Shown here in pieces: positions 9,401-18,168 of a stretch of DNA of 64,000 nt. Numbering within the stretch: position 1 is the first letter of the stretch; every line of letters starts with the position of its first letter. The stretch comes from Collinsella sp. AK_207A (GTDB taxonomy: Bacteria; Actinomycetota; Coriobacteriia; Coriobacteriales; Coriobacteriaceae): assembly GCF_902501965.1 (NCBI RefSeq), contig NZ_CABWID010000022.1, positions 1-64,000 on the forward strand, written 5' to 3'. Made by a program: the position numbers and the translations under genes. The notes under the pieces are model-generated. The model saw nothing but the letters and a program-made list of their open reading frames with translations. It was not told the origin of the DNA and did no database searches.

Positions 9401-11870
9401 TGGAATGATAGAAACCGTTTGGTCCACCATACATATGATGGTGATTCTCATCGTAGCCAACAACACCCTCGCCCTGCGCGAATGCGTTGTACTGTGCGTT
9501 ATCGGCATAGCCATCCCACTTCCAGTAGTTGACGCCGTAATCGGTCATCCACTGGAGTGCGAGCTCCTGAAACTTGTTGACATAGCGCTGGTCTGCGACG
9601 TCAATCGAGCCGCCAGCGGCCGAGCCGTTGCCCGCCTTGGAAATGATGTCCGCAAGCTGGCCGTAGAAGTTATAACCACCGCGCGGACCCACCCAAACGC
9701 CGAAGTTCGAGCCGAGCTTCTCCACAAGCGTCGAAGACGTCGAGAGCTTATTGGGGAACTTGGAGTTGAATGCCCAGAAACCTTCAGTATTCTTGCCCGT
9801 GCCGGAGCGGCCCGGGTCAACCGAAGTCTCGGTGTTGTTGTAATTGTTCCAACCGTCGTCAACAACATAAGAGTCGAGCGGACGAACACCCGTGGCGGAG
9901 AGGTTCTTGTCCACTGCCTTGAAGGAATCGAGAATGTTGTTCTCGTCGATGAGCATCATGTTGTCAAACCAGGAGTTGTACTGAATACGGAACTCACTTG
10001 GCCTAGAAATGCTCTTGATATAGCTGTAGAAATCGGTTCGGACCACATCGTTGTTCGAACCGTCGGAATGGGTAGCGCCCACGACAGTCTGCCACGAGAC
10101 GTACTTGCCATCCGAAGTGAGCTGGCCATCGCGCTCAAAATCGGTGAAATTCTTACCGGTCCAGTAGCGCATACGGCCCAGGCTATCGACAATCTGCGTA
10201 TCGGTCTCGGGGAACTCCGAGCCCATGAACATGCCGTTGACGTAGATAGGCTGGCCCAGGTTGGCACGGGCCTCGGTCATCTCGACAACGCCGCCCCTGC
10301 CCGTAGGGATGGTCCAGGTGTAGTCCGCATCCTTAACGTTGAGATGCTCACCGTCGATATAGTCAAAGCGGATGCTCTTATCCTCGGATTTGACCTCGAG
10401 GAACTTACGCATGAAGTGGTCACCGTCATACATGACGATCTTCTCGGTCACCGTGGCGAGACCGTTACCAAACTGCACCGGCTTGAAGGTGAACGTCAGC
10501 ATCTTGCCGGATTTCTTGACATCATTGATCGTCGCGGAAGTATCGCTAACCTGCGCCTCTCCATCAAGCTCAAGACTGCTCGTCTTGAGCTGCGGCTTAC
10601 CCGAACCGCTCTCGAACGTATCGAACTTCTCCTTATACAGGTCGAGTTCGGCACCAGAGGCGAAGCTGCCGCCCTGCGCCTCGAGCACGCGAATACCCAC
10701 ATAACGACCGGTTTGAGCCTTATCGAGCCCAAAATAGGTCATCTTGCAGGTGCCATCATCATTATAGGAAGAGCTCAAATCGACCGAGAACGTGCCCTTC
10801 TTGTTAGCGTTCTCGAACAGGTTATCCTTACTGTCCGAGACATACACGGCGAACTTCTTAAAGGTACCGTTAGCACCCTTGACGTTGCGACCCGCGTAAC
10901 CGACCGTCTGGAAGGAGCTCTTCGCTCCCTGGCCGCGATCGATCGTCAAATCGACAGGAAGCTTCTTCGTGTCGCCTTCGCCCGCGCCATAGCGGGAATG
11001 ATAGTAGGTGGTGAGGTCACCGTCGATCAGAGCATCATATCCCCCGCCTTCGTTGGTGGCAACGGACGTTCCCGTCACAGTCCAGCCCTTGGCCTCGTGC
11101 ACAACGGAATCGCCCGAAGTGCCGAGCACGTCGAGCTCCGCTGCGTTCATATATTTATTCTCGTTGGAAGACTGCCAATGATAGGTCGTAAGACCAGTCA
11201 GGCGAATCGCCTTTGCCTCCACAGCATTAAAGGTGATGACGGTGGCGCCCGTATCCTTCATGGTGCCATTCTCCACGAGTGTCACCCACGTGCCGTCGGC
11301 TTTCTGGTACTCGAGCTTGTACGTCTTGACTCGACCCGTGCAGTTATAGCCCGCCGAATCGTGGTGGCGCGGCGTATAGCTAACGCTTGCGATGGTTTTG
11401 ATTCCACCAAAATTTACAACAAGGTTTGCCGTGCCCGCAGTCTCTGCAGAAGAAGCCCAGTAGGTACTTGCATCTCCATCGATCGCCTTTGACGCCAGCG
11501 CACCCTCGCTCGAATCAACAGAGGACCCCACGGCAGTTGCCGCCGTAGGCCTAACACTCGTGAGTGCAGCCGTTGGTTCTAAACGCGTAGCCTCGGCGAG
11601 CGATTGAATGACGAATTCTTCGGATCCTGATCCGGGAACAAGTTTGGTCGAAGCAAGCTTGTTGTTAATCTCGACAGTTGTAAGCTTGCCGTCTGCGATG
11701 CTAAACGTTCTAGAAATCGCATCGTTCCCGATAGTTATATTACCGTTCGATTTGTTCACGTCCACGCTGCCATAGCCGTCCGCGTAAGAGGCGGGCGGAG
11801 CCGACAACCCCAAGAGCCCCCCCCCCCCCATCGCAAGAACGATAGCGGCAAAATAGCGTTTTTTGAGCAT
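6456..11870 (-). CDS. cell-wall-anchored multidomain clan GH-D (GH36-like) glycoside hydrolase
   Basis: 1804 aa from ATG 11870, which has ribosome site aaaggggag. Signal peptide about residues 1-30. Then two F5/8 type C (CBM32-like) domains (about 100-250, 255-415) and a catalytic region about 420-1130. It holds the clan GH-D pair YVVDDGW (about 670) and YWKWDGY (about 785), the second matching the nucleophile KxD motif of GH36. After that come an Ig-like domain, a laminin-G/concanavalin-like domain, a third F5/8 C domain, helical repeats, an InlB-type repeat (FDDGCGNR, FAGWC, LYAKW), and the sortase signal LPGTG (about 1767) with membrane segment and RKREE tail. Likely an alpha-galactosidase or alpha-N-acetylgalactosaminidase acting on mucin or blood-group glycans outside the cell; the substrate is inferred. 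A 13-G run inside the signal peptide could make expression phase-variable. Confidence 0.85.
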   Translation of the reverse strand: MLKKRYFAAIVLAMGGGGLLGLSAPPASYADGYGSVDVNKSNGNITIGNDAISRTFSIADGKLTTVEINNKLASTKLVPGSGSEEFVIQSLAEATRLEPTAALTSVRPTAATAVGSSVDSSEGALASKAIDGDASTYWASSAETAGTANLVVNFGGIKTIASVSYTPRHHDSAGYNCTGRVKTYKLEYQKADGTWVTLVENGTMKDTGATVITFNAVEAKAIRLTGLTTYHWQSSNENKYMNAAELDVLGTSGDSVVHEAKGWTVTGTSVATNEGGGYDALIDGDLTTYYHSRYGAGEGDTKKLPVDLTIDRGQGAKSSFQTVGYAGRNVKGANGTFKKFAVYVSDSKDNLFENANKKGTFSVDLSSSYNDDGTCKMTYFGLDKAQTGRYVGIRVLEAQGGSFASGAELDLYKEKFDTFESGSGKPQLKTSSLELDGEAQVSDTSATINDVKKSGKMLTFTFKPVQFGNGLATVTEKIVMYDGDHFMRKFLEVKSEDKSIRFDYIDGEHLNVKDADYTWTIPTGRGGVVEMTEARANLGQPIYVNGMFMGSEFPETDTQIVDSLGRMRYWTGKNFTDFERDGQLTSDGKYVSWQTVVGATHSDGSNNDVVRTDFYSYIKSISRPSEFRIQYNSWFDNMMLIDENNILDSFKAVDKNLSATGVRPLDSYVVDDGWNNYNNTETSVDPGRSGTGKNTEGFWAFNSKFPNKLSTSSTLVEKLGSNFGVWVGPRGGYNFYGQLADIISKAGNGSAAGGSIDVADQRYVNKFQELALQWMTDYGVNYWKWDGYADNAQYNAFAQGEGVVGYDENHHHMYGGPNGFYHSTDLWEKWIVLFENVWDKADELGIDNLWVSLTCYVNPSPWFLQWSNSVWIQCTHDRGEVSNSTLNNKMDNMLSYRDGAYYDFVKNHDFQFPLSNLYNHDPIYGKEGTGITATSMDGAQFRNYLYMMATRGTSFWELYYSDSLFDDEKYLVNADFLEWAEKNFDKLQNAKMIGGVPASGVKLGGISGAGTQEAYGFSCFNGAGDEGIISMRNPSASEKTITFKLDAGVGASHAGTFKRSIVESYTSDGSALGSSKDSYAQGDTVTVTLKPGETQIWNLSQKGDTQAPKLDTMYVKGAKSLRVQASEHVTGAKFTVTVDGKQVECKSVEASADMRTFDIKLVDAVKSGSKIEVTAAQGQDASGNGLKGSVSGVYRQNGIIASAETSTGGELSNAKNSVEGKNGFTVATSVSDAVSSTVLLSQGNEWKLGIDKDGKAYFVVNGTTATSDVTVTGGNVTITGVRENNGMLKIYVDGELAGSAYLGAKNADHVVNVDAITAGNGTKQTSLAVYDHALAYDEVPTSALAELIATVEAKKDLVSDASWANADMDNLLAQAKAALKGDAAAKKAAYDNLYAGYLKLVPANKIVNLALGKVPTAAWVDGDTATPVTNPDASRALTVATDGNNASANGYCIFGNDAKEAGSYMQVDLGSDCKITGVNLWRYWTDSRTYKATALVVASKSDFSDARVLYYSGDSDVFGLGEDPKDSLYAETSAGKQLFDASNSEAATTARYVRLYASGVKGTGTSKENHVVELQVFGSVKQNDPYDLNGKNGLLSLIARGETAQKNADSYESVEGLTDPLKRAHDVIDRIDAGQDVTYGEVKDAAEALKAALDALVVKAPAKKVTVTFDDGCGNRTTVELNEGGKLAKPADPTREGYDFAGWCTDKGGEHAFDFDSAVSADMTLYAKWSKRQSGGSGNEGGSGSGGASTDKDTTGSQNKGDKKGTKADLPGTGDNSMFFAGLALSLGVVAIAASRFLGRKREE
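11817..11829 (-). repeat. 13-base poly-G tract in the signal-peptide coding sequence
   Basis: On the coding strand the sequence is AT followed by 13 G, coding Met and four Gly (VLAMGGGGLLG). With 13 G the frame is open. Gain or loss of one G would abolish the remaining 1785 residues. Homopolymers of this length are classical contingency loci. Confidence 0.8.
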
Positions 11871-12402
11871 TCGCTCCCCTTTCACTTCAATCCGCGCAAC
11901 GCCCTACAGCCATCAGGCGCAACTCTGCCAGCACCTCCAGCAATAGTGGTTATGATAGCGAAGCCGTTCAGCACGAACCTCGGCAACCGATCATCAGCTG
12001 GCAAATGGTTGATATTCATCGGTTAAAGCGTGTTGAATGAGTATACGTTCTATATCCTTGATACCAACTGGCATCAACATATAAAACCGCTGGTAGCCGA
12101 TTTTTAATACCAATATATTCATGGGTTTCAATCGGGTAGTTTTGCCCTAACCCAAAATGCAAAACGGCGCACTTTTTTCTAATTCCCATCAATACAGATA
12201 ACGCTAAGCAACCCCAGCCCGGCTCGCTTCCTTGACCGATTGCATGCGCAGTCTCAAGCACATCAGGCTAGCATGGTGGTTACTTCCGCTTTTTTGGGCT
12301 CTTCGACACTTATGGTGGCTAGCACACCCCGGGCCTGATTGGGCCGAGTCCCGCGAGCGGTACGATATCGGCACGCAAGCCCGCCCGACGGGAGGTGCCG
12401 AC
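11871..12402. other. intergenic region upstream of the glycosidase
   Basis: AT-richer stretch that should carry the glycosidase promoter. It also holds the junction with the transposase remnants (about 12230-12402). A minus-strand frame of 81 codons (12016-12261) shows no family features and is not called. Confidence 0.4.
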
Positions 12403-13050
12403 ATGGACGCTCGAGCGGGGACGCCGGCCAGGCTCTTCGAGAGGTCGATGGGCCACGGCGACGCCTGGGAGGTCGCCGACGTCTGGTTTGAGCCGCATGA
12501 GGGCGCCGACGAGCTGCACGTGGGGGTCGCCCGCAGGCGCGGGGCCGCCGTGCCCTGCCCGGCGTGCGGGGCGCCCTGCGGCGTGCACGACTCGCGCGAG
12601 CGCGCCTGGCGCCACCTCGACTTCTGGCAGTACGAGACGATCGTCCACTGCGCCGTGCCGCGCGCCGACTGTCCGGAGCACGGCGTGTACACCGTCCGCA
12701 CGCCCTGGGAGGTGCGACCGAACTCGCACCTCGCCGCCCTCTTCGAGGCGCAGGTGATCGCGGCGGTCATGCCGAGCGCCACGGCCTCGGCGGTGACCCC
12801 GCGCCTGCGCGAGGCCGACGGGCGCGCATGGGCGGTCCTGCGCCGCGCCGTAGCCGAGGCCAGGCAGGCCGCCGACCACTCGGGCGTCGCCCGCGTCGGC
12901 GTCGACGACACCTCGCGCGCCAGGCGCCGCACCCACATCTCCGTGATGGCAGACCTGGACGCCAGGCGCGTGGTCGCTGTCACCGACGGGCGCGCCCGGC
13001 GTGGCGAGCCGATGGCCGACAGGGGCTGCCGCCCGCGCCGTCTGGCGAGG
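12403..13050 (+). pseudogene. ISL3-family transposase, N-terminal remnant
   Basis: From ATG 12403 (MDARAGTPARLFERSMGHGD) the frame resembles the ISL3 transposase N-terminus. It has the zinc-binding pattern CPACGAPCGVHD then CPEHG, the RAWRHLDFWQYET segment, and the start of the DDE domain (GVDDTSRARR, VVAVTDGR). Good similarity ends at about 13010, after which the frame shifts and no catalytic core follows. Nothing indicates activity. Confidence 0.7.
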
Positions 13051-13109
13051 CCCGCGCCGCCCGAGGTCGAGGCGCGCGTCGCCGATGCTCGGACGAGGCT
13101 GCCGCGGCG

Positions 13110-13720
13110 CCGCTCGCGCTGGCCGCCGAGATGCCCCGGTTTGCGGACGGCCCGATTAACCTGCAGGAGGCGCCCCGGCGGCCGACCGCGCCCATCGCCA
13201 GCGAGGCCATGGGCGCCGAGGCCGACCGGCTCTGCGGGGCCACGGGCAACGGCGGGGACGGCCGTCACGAGCGCGTAATCGCGACGTGCGTGGGGACGCC
13301 GAAGCCCAGGGTGCCGAGGCTCCGCCCGGGGAGCTTCTCCCCCGAGGACGTGCTCGAGTGCTAACAGCGCGTCGAGCGGGCCGTCGTGGCCGCCGTGGCC
13401 GAGACGTGCGCCACGGGCACCAGCGCCAGGAGGGTGCAGGGAGTGGCCGCGCTCGGGACACTTCTCGGGGCGCGTCATGCCCGAGCTCTCCGACGAGTCG
13501 GGCGCGCGGCAGGCCGCGGCGCCCACCGGAGAGCAGCTCGCGGCCTTCCGGCTCGTGGCCAGGGGGCCATCGAGGCGAGCCTCGAGCTTGCGGACGAGCT
13601 GGAAGCGGCGTGGCATCACAGGATGATCGAGGATTCGGGGCGATGGCCCGACCGGCGGACTGGCCGCTACACCAACTTTCTCGACACTACCTCCCGCTCC
13701 TTGATTCACTTCTTTTGATG
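13110..13720 (+). pseudogene. IS256/Mutator-type transposase remnant with stops and frameshifts
   Basis: Frame 13110-13364 ends GTPKPRVPRLRPGSFSPEDV, then TAA at 13362-13364. The frame goes on with QRVERAVVAAVAETCATGTS, the well-known segment of IS256 transposases, and is then frameshifted. A further piece (AAFRLVARGAIEASLELADE) follows in another frame to about 13718. The mixture with the ISL3 remnant suggests nested insertions that decayed. Confidence 0.6.
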
Positions 13721-13839
13721 TTCAGGTAACGGGGTCCTTTGCAGTTTTGGGGCGCAGTTCACGCACGGTCGGCTCCCGTGGTTTCAAGAGGCAAAACATA
13801 TCGCTAGCAAAACTTCCTCTGCACCACTGGCTCGCAGAT

Positions 13840-13885
13840 ATGCCAGGCGGGGCTTCGGTACATACTCGTCTGCCCCGCCTGGCAT
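13840..13885 (-). terminator. strong inverted repeat, probable terminator of the ABC/ECF operon
   Basis: Perfect 14-bp arms atgccaggcggggc (13840-13853) and gccccgcctggcat (13872-13885) just past the stop of the last ABC gene at 13896. The T-run is weak, so it may work with other factors or protect the mRNA end. Confidence 0.6.
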
Positions 13886-13895
13886 CGCCTTTGCG

Positions 13896-15641
13896 TTAGA
13901 GCGCCCACACCTCGCTTTCGCGCTGTAACTCCAACATACGGCGGTATCTACCATCGGGCTTCTCACGCAGCTCTGCCGGGCTTCCCTGCTCCACCACACA
14001 ACCGCCTTCGAGCACCACGATCTTGTCGGCATTGTCAACCGTGCGCATGCGATGAGCGATAACGAGGACCGTCTTGCCTTGAAGCAGTTCAGAAAGAGCA
14101 GCTTGCACGTATGTCTCGTTTTCCACGTCAAGTGAGGCCGTCGCTTCATCGAGCAGCACGATCGGAGCGTCTTTCAGCAGGGCACGCGCAATCGAGATAC
14201 GCTGGCGTTCACCACCGGAAAGCCTGCTGCCGTTTTCCCCGATCATCGTGTCGTAGCCGTTGGGCAAACGCTCCACGAACTCGTCGCAGCGCGCCGCCCT
14301 CGCCGCAGCGAGGACCTCCTCGTTCGTGGCATCCTTCTTCCCGAGGCGAATGTTCTCACGCACGGTGTCGTCAAAGAGCACCACGTCCTGGAACACCTCG
14401 GAGAATGCAGAAAGCAGCGTTTCCGGATCGACAGCAGAGACGTCAACGCCGCCCACGAAGATCGCGCCAGAGCTTACGTCCCAAAAACGTGAAGCGAGCT
14501 TGACAGCCGTGCTCTTGCCCGAACCGGACGCGCCCACAAGCGCTGTCACCTGCCCTTCCCGCGCCTTGAACGATACGCCGCTCAAGACGTCCTCGCCGTC
14601 GGCGTATGCGAAGCCCACGTCTTCGAAGACCACGTCATAGCCCTGAGGCTCGAACGAGATGCTACCCGTCTGGACCGGCTCGTTCTCGATGGTGCGCATG
14701 CGCTCCAGGCTTAAACTCATGTCCATCAGCTCGGCCACAGCCTGCAAAACAACGTTGATGGGATCGTAGACCCTCGTCACCGCCAACAGGTATACAAAGA
14801 ACACGAGAAAGTCGACTTGCCCCGTCACGAGCAGCATCGTCCCCACCACGATGACGGATGCGATTCCCAGACGCAGAAAGCCTTGGGCAGAGCATACCGC
14901 CACACCCATAGCCAGCTCGGCATCGATCTTCTCTCTCTCGAAACGATCGATGCGGCAATCAAGCTCGCCCTGGAATACGCCCACCTTATTGAGCGAACGT
15001 ATCTCACGATGGCATTCAAGGTATTCCTGCAGCGCATCGGCGAATGAAAGGGACGCCGCGTTCTTCTTCGCAGTATGCGACTTCTGGATATGCGCGGTCA
15101 AAAGCAACACCACAAGCGCCACGGGGATGGGCCAGAGCGCAGATGCCGCCAGTCTCCAGTCGAACGCGAACATCATGACAGCGAACACCAGCGTCGAAGC
15201 GCCCATACCGAAAATTTGCGGCATAGTGTGCGAGAACAGGCGCTCCTGATCGGAGCAATCCTTCATGATAACGCTTGTCAAGTCGGCCAAATCGCGCTTC
15301 CCGAAAAACGAGAGCGGAAGCAGGCGCAAACGCTCGGCGATGGAGATGCGCTTGCGGGCGCTTTCTTGGTACACCACCGTGTACGTCGCGCGATATTCCC
15401 ACATCTGCGTGACGAACATCACAACAAGTGCCGCCACAATGCCCGCTACGTAGAGCGCCATGCCCGGCAGGCCAACTGAAGGGTTGTCCAAGTACCTGAT
15501 GAAATCGCTTGCGACGAAGTACAGCACCACGATGGGCAGCATCAGCATTAGGTTCGCCAACGCACAGAACCCAGCACCGCGTATAAAATCCTTCATGCCT
15601 TGATCGGTCAAGGCAAAAGCATCTTGAATCCTACGCCACAT
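13896..15641 (-). CDS. ABC transporter, fused permease/ATPase (second half-transporter)
   Basis: 581 aa from ATG 15641 (MWRRIQDAFALTDQG). The upstream gene ends inside this start region at 15631, so translation is coupled. Six membrane helices (about 1-300), then an ATP-binding domain with Walker A GASGSGKS, signature RLSGGERQR and Walker B PIVLLDEAT. It forms an exporter-fold heterodimer with the preceding gene. Pairs of this type (YbtP/YbtQ, IrtA/IrtB) import siderophores despite the exporter fold; neighbours here (ECF module, AraC regulator) would fit metal-chelate or cofactor traffic. Substrate not determined. Confidence 0.85.
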   Translation of the reverse strand: MWRRIQDAFALTDQGMKDFIRGAGFCALANLMLMLPIVVLYFVASDFIRYLDNPSVGLPGMALYVAGIVAALVVMFVTQMWEYRATYTVVYQESARKRISIAERLRLLPLSFFGKRDLADLTSVIMKDCSDQERLFSHTMPQIFGMGASTLVFAVMMFAFDWRLAASALWPIPVALVVLLLTAHIQKSHTAKKNAASLSFADALQEYLECHREIRSLNKVGVFQGELDCRIDRFEREKIDAELAMGVAVCSAQGFLRLGIASVIVVGTMLLVTGQVDFLVFFVYLLAVTRVYDPINVVLQAVAELMDMSLSLERMRTIENEPVQTGSISFEPQGYDVVFEDVGFAYADGEDVLSGVSFKAREGQVTALVGASGSGKSTAVKLASRFWDVSSGAIFVGGVDVSAVDPETLLSAFSEVFQDVVLFDDTVRENIRLGKKDATNEEVLAAARAARCDEFVERLPNGYDTMIGENGSRLSGGERQRISIARALLKDAPIVLLDEATASLDVENETYVQAALSELLQGKTVLVIAHRMRTVDNADKIVVLEGGCVVEQGSPAELREKPDGRYRRMLELQRESEVWAL

Positions 15642-17505
15642 GGCTGTCACCCCCTTCAATCCTCCACGTCGCGCTCGTTCGGTAATCTCGCCACATGCGC
15701 GCATACAGTCCGCCTTGCGCGACAAGCTCCTCATGGGCGCCCTGCTCCACGACAGAACCATGGTCGATGACGAAGATACGATCCGCATTCACGACGGTTG
15801 ACAGACGGTGCGCAATCATAAGCACCGTCTTGTCTTTGCAAAGCGTTGCAAGAGCGGCCTGGATCAGTGCTTCGTTTTCGGGGTCGGCAAACGCCGTTGC
15901 CTCGTCGAGAACCACGATTGGGGCTCCCTTCAGAATGGCACGCGCAAGCGCGATGCGCTGACGCTCTCCCCCGGAAAGGTACACGCTAGCTTTTCCTATC
16001 ACGGTGTTCACGCCATCGGGGAACTTGGCAATGATGTCATCGCACTGGGCCGCATGAAGAGCCGCGAGCACCTCGGCATCGCTCGCATCGGGGCGGCCCG
16101 CACGTACGTTGTCCGCCAAGCTTCGCTTGAACAGCCGATCGTCTTGGAACACGAAAGAAACGGCACCCATCAATTCCTCGGCAGGAATGCGTCGCACATC
16201 CGCCCCGCCCACCAAAACGGAACCCTCATCTGCGTCCCAAAAGCGCGGGACGAGCGATGCGAGCGTCGACTTGCCTCCGCCCGACGGCCCGACAAGAGCC
16301 ACCGTCGCCCCAGCGGGAACAGAAATCGATACGTTGCGAAGCGCCGGTTCCCTGGAACCGGGGTACGTGAAGCTGACACCCGAAAGCTCGATGCTCGCCT
16401 CCTTCGGATGGAGAGCTTTGCCAGGCTCCACCTCGGCGATGGGAGCAACTTCCATGATCGTGTTCATCCGCCGCAGCGCGTCTTCGGCGATCATGACCGC
16501 CTCCGACGAATACATGACCTTCGACATCATCGTCGTCGTCATCGCCGAGAAGAACGCATAGAACAGGAAGTCGATCAGAAACGCCGGGAAATCAGGCGCG
16601 ACGGCGGCAAGCGCAATGCCCGCAGGTACGAGCACCGCAAAGGTCGAGTTGATCGCAACCAGCTGCACGACTTGGGGTCGTCGGCAATACTCGGTATAAT
16701 TCGTCGCCATGTCGCGATAGCTGATGATCGCCTCATGGAATGCCCTGAACGAAAGCACCGTCTGCTGGAATATCTTTACCACGGGTATGCCTCGAACGTA
16801 TTCGGTTGCCGCAGCGCTCATGCGCATGAGAGCCGCCTGGTAAAGCTCCATGAAATGGCGGCCGCCCTTCGCGTCCTCGCGGCCCATCATCCACCACATC
16901 GCGGCGAAGGAAACGGCGATGGGGACAAGGCACAGAAGCCCCATCCTCCAGTCGAACAGGAACGCCACGACGAAGAAGATCACCGGGGTGGCGAAAGAGC
17001 CGACGAAATCGGGCAGCTTATGGGCGATAAGGTCTTCTGTCTGGCCTGCACACCCGTCGATCACGCGGCGCATCTCCCCTGACGAGTGCACGCTGAAATA
17101 TCCCATTGGGATCCGCGCCACGTGGCGAACCATCGCTTTGCGCATATTTGCCGCAATACGGAAGGCCGCAAGATGCGAAGCCATGAGCGCACCAAAATAC
17201 ACGATAATGCCCAACACGGCGAAAACCACGGCAAGCACAGCCCACATTGCGGCAGATGACGCTTCTGCCCAGTTCGGGTACACCGAGATCAAGTCGCGGA
17301 CCACGAACCATACGCAAACAAGCGGCATCACGGTGAGCACGGCGTTTAGGATCGAAAGACAGCATCCTACATACGCCAAAACCCGCCGCTTGCCAGCAAA
17401 CCCCAACAGCTCGAGAATCGCGTTTTTCTTCTTGGCAGGACCTTCTTTCCCCACGCCCTTTCCTACTTCTGTCGTTAGAGTACCGTCTTCCCGAGTCATT
17501 GCCAT
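15631..17505 (-). CDS. ABC transporter, fused permease/ATPase (first half-transporter)
   Basis: 624 aa. About 50 mostly hydrophilic residues precede six membrane helices. The nucleotide-binding domain has Walker A GPSGGGKS, signature YLSGGERQR and Walker B PIVVLDEAT, followed by the H-loop IAHRLS. The residue after the Walker B glutamate region reads FADPENE, as in YbtQ/IrtB-type proteins. It overlaps the next gene by 11 bases and lies 21 bases downstream of the ECF substrate-binding gene, so all five genes from 20513 to 13896 form one operon. Confidence 0.85.
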   Translation of the reverse strand: MAMTREDGTLTTEVGKGVGKEGPAKKKNAILELLGFAGKRRVLAYVGCCLSILNAVLTVMPLVCVWFVVRDLISVYPNWAEASSAAMWAVLAVVFAVLGIIVYFGALMASHLAAFRIAANMRKAMVRHVARIPMGYFSVHSSGEMRRVIDGCAGQTEDLIAHKLPDFVGSFATPVIFFVVAFLFDWRMGLLCLVPIAVSFAAMWWMMGREDAKGGRHFMELYQAALMRMSAAATEYVRGIPVVKIFQQTVLSFRAFHEAIISYRDMATNYTEYCRRPQVVQLVAINSTFAVLVPAGIALAAVAPDFPAFLIDFLFYAFFSAMTTTMMSKVMYSSEAVMIAEDALRRMNTIMEVAPIAEVEPGKALHPKEASIELSGVSFTYPGSREPALRNVSISVPAGATVALVGPSGGGKSTLASLVPRFWDADEGSVLVGGADVRRIPAEELMGAVSFVFQDDRLFKRSLADNVRAGRPDASDAEVLAALHAAQCDDIIAKFPDGVNTVIGKASVYLSGGERQRIALARAILKGAPIVVLDEATAFADPENEALIQAALATLCKDKTVLMIAHRLSTVVNADRIFVIDHGSVVEQGAHEELVAQGGLYARMWRDYRTSATWRIEGGDSHVA

Positions 17506-17526
17506 ATTTACCTCCCGGCCGTTAAC

Positions 17527-18150
17527 CTACATGCCAAGCTTGGCAAAGTGCTTCGAGAACACCTTGGTACCGATGAATCCGCCGACGAGGCCGCCAGCGA
17601 TGGTGGCAGCGCCGGTAACGACGCCCATTGGGCTTAGAATCGAGTTAACGAGCGCCTGTCCGTACTCGAGGGTCATGCCAGCTTGAACGCACATCTCGGC
17701 ATACGCCTCGCCCATCATAAGGATGAGGGAGATCTGCCCCAGCCAGAAGCAGAACGTGAACGCGGCAAAGGCGCAGATAAGCTTGGTCTTGGTGCGCTTC
17801 TGCGGATCGCCTGCGATAAGGTCTGCCACGATACCGCCCACAACAATGCCGACAGGACCGCTCCAGAACATGCCCATCAGAAGGCCGACCGCACCAACGA
17901 TGACGCCCATGATGGCGATTGCGCCACGCTTCGGCACGCGATAGGCCAGGTACATGAACACGGTACCGGCGAACAATGCGCCTACCGTGTGAGTAAACCA
18001 GCACAGGTTGGCATTCGCGCTGAAGATGATCGAGAACACCATGAACACCAGGAACAAAAGGATGCCGAACACGGCGATAAAGACGAAGTCTTTCGGGTTC
18101 AAGCCATTACGTTCCTTGGCGGCAGAACCGATCGTTGCTTTACTTGTCAT
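17527..18150 (-). CDS. ECF transporter S component, MptD/Trep_Strep family
   Basis: 207 aa with five to six hydrophobic helices and the family pattern NPKDFVFIAVFGILLF near the start and GFIGTKVFSKHFAKLGM at the end. S components bind the substrate in the membrane and dock on the shared EcfT/EcfA module encoded just upstream. Members of this family cluster with AraC regulators and YbtPQ-like exporter pairs, as here. The ligand is unknown. Confidence 0.8.
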   Translation of the reverse strand: MTSKATIGSAAKERNGLNPKDFVFIAVFGILLFLVFMVFSIIFSANANLCWFTHTVGALFAGTVFMYLAYRVPKRGAIAIMGVIVGAVGLLMGMFWSGPVGIVVGGIVADLIAGDPQKRTKTKLICAFAAFTFCFWLGQISLILMMGEAYAEMCVQAGMTLEYGQALVNSILSPMGVVTGAATIAGGLVGGFIGTKVFSKHFAKLGM

Positions 18151-18168
18151 TGTGAAACCTTTCTCTTG

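Noticed and set aside
6738-11492. Long plus-strand open frames (651 and 749 codons) opposite the glycosidase gene
   Set aside because: They are antisense shadows of the GC-rich glycosidase gene. Their translations show no domain pattern, and the minus-strand protein has clear domains throughout.
12290-13700. Terminal inverted repeats of the ISL3/IS256 remnants (ctcttcgacact near 12299, tctcgacacta near 13681)
   Set aside because: The two similar strings are in the same orientation and short, so they do not define element ends.
12204-13709. Minus-strand frame of 501 codons across the transposase remnants
   Set aside because: Low-complexity Arg/Ser/Pro-rich translation; the transposase similarity is on the plus strand.
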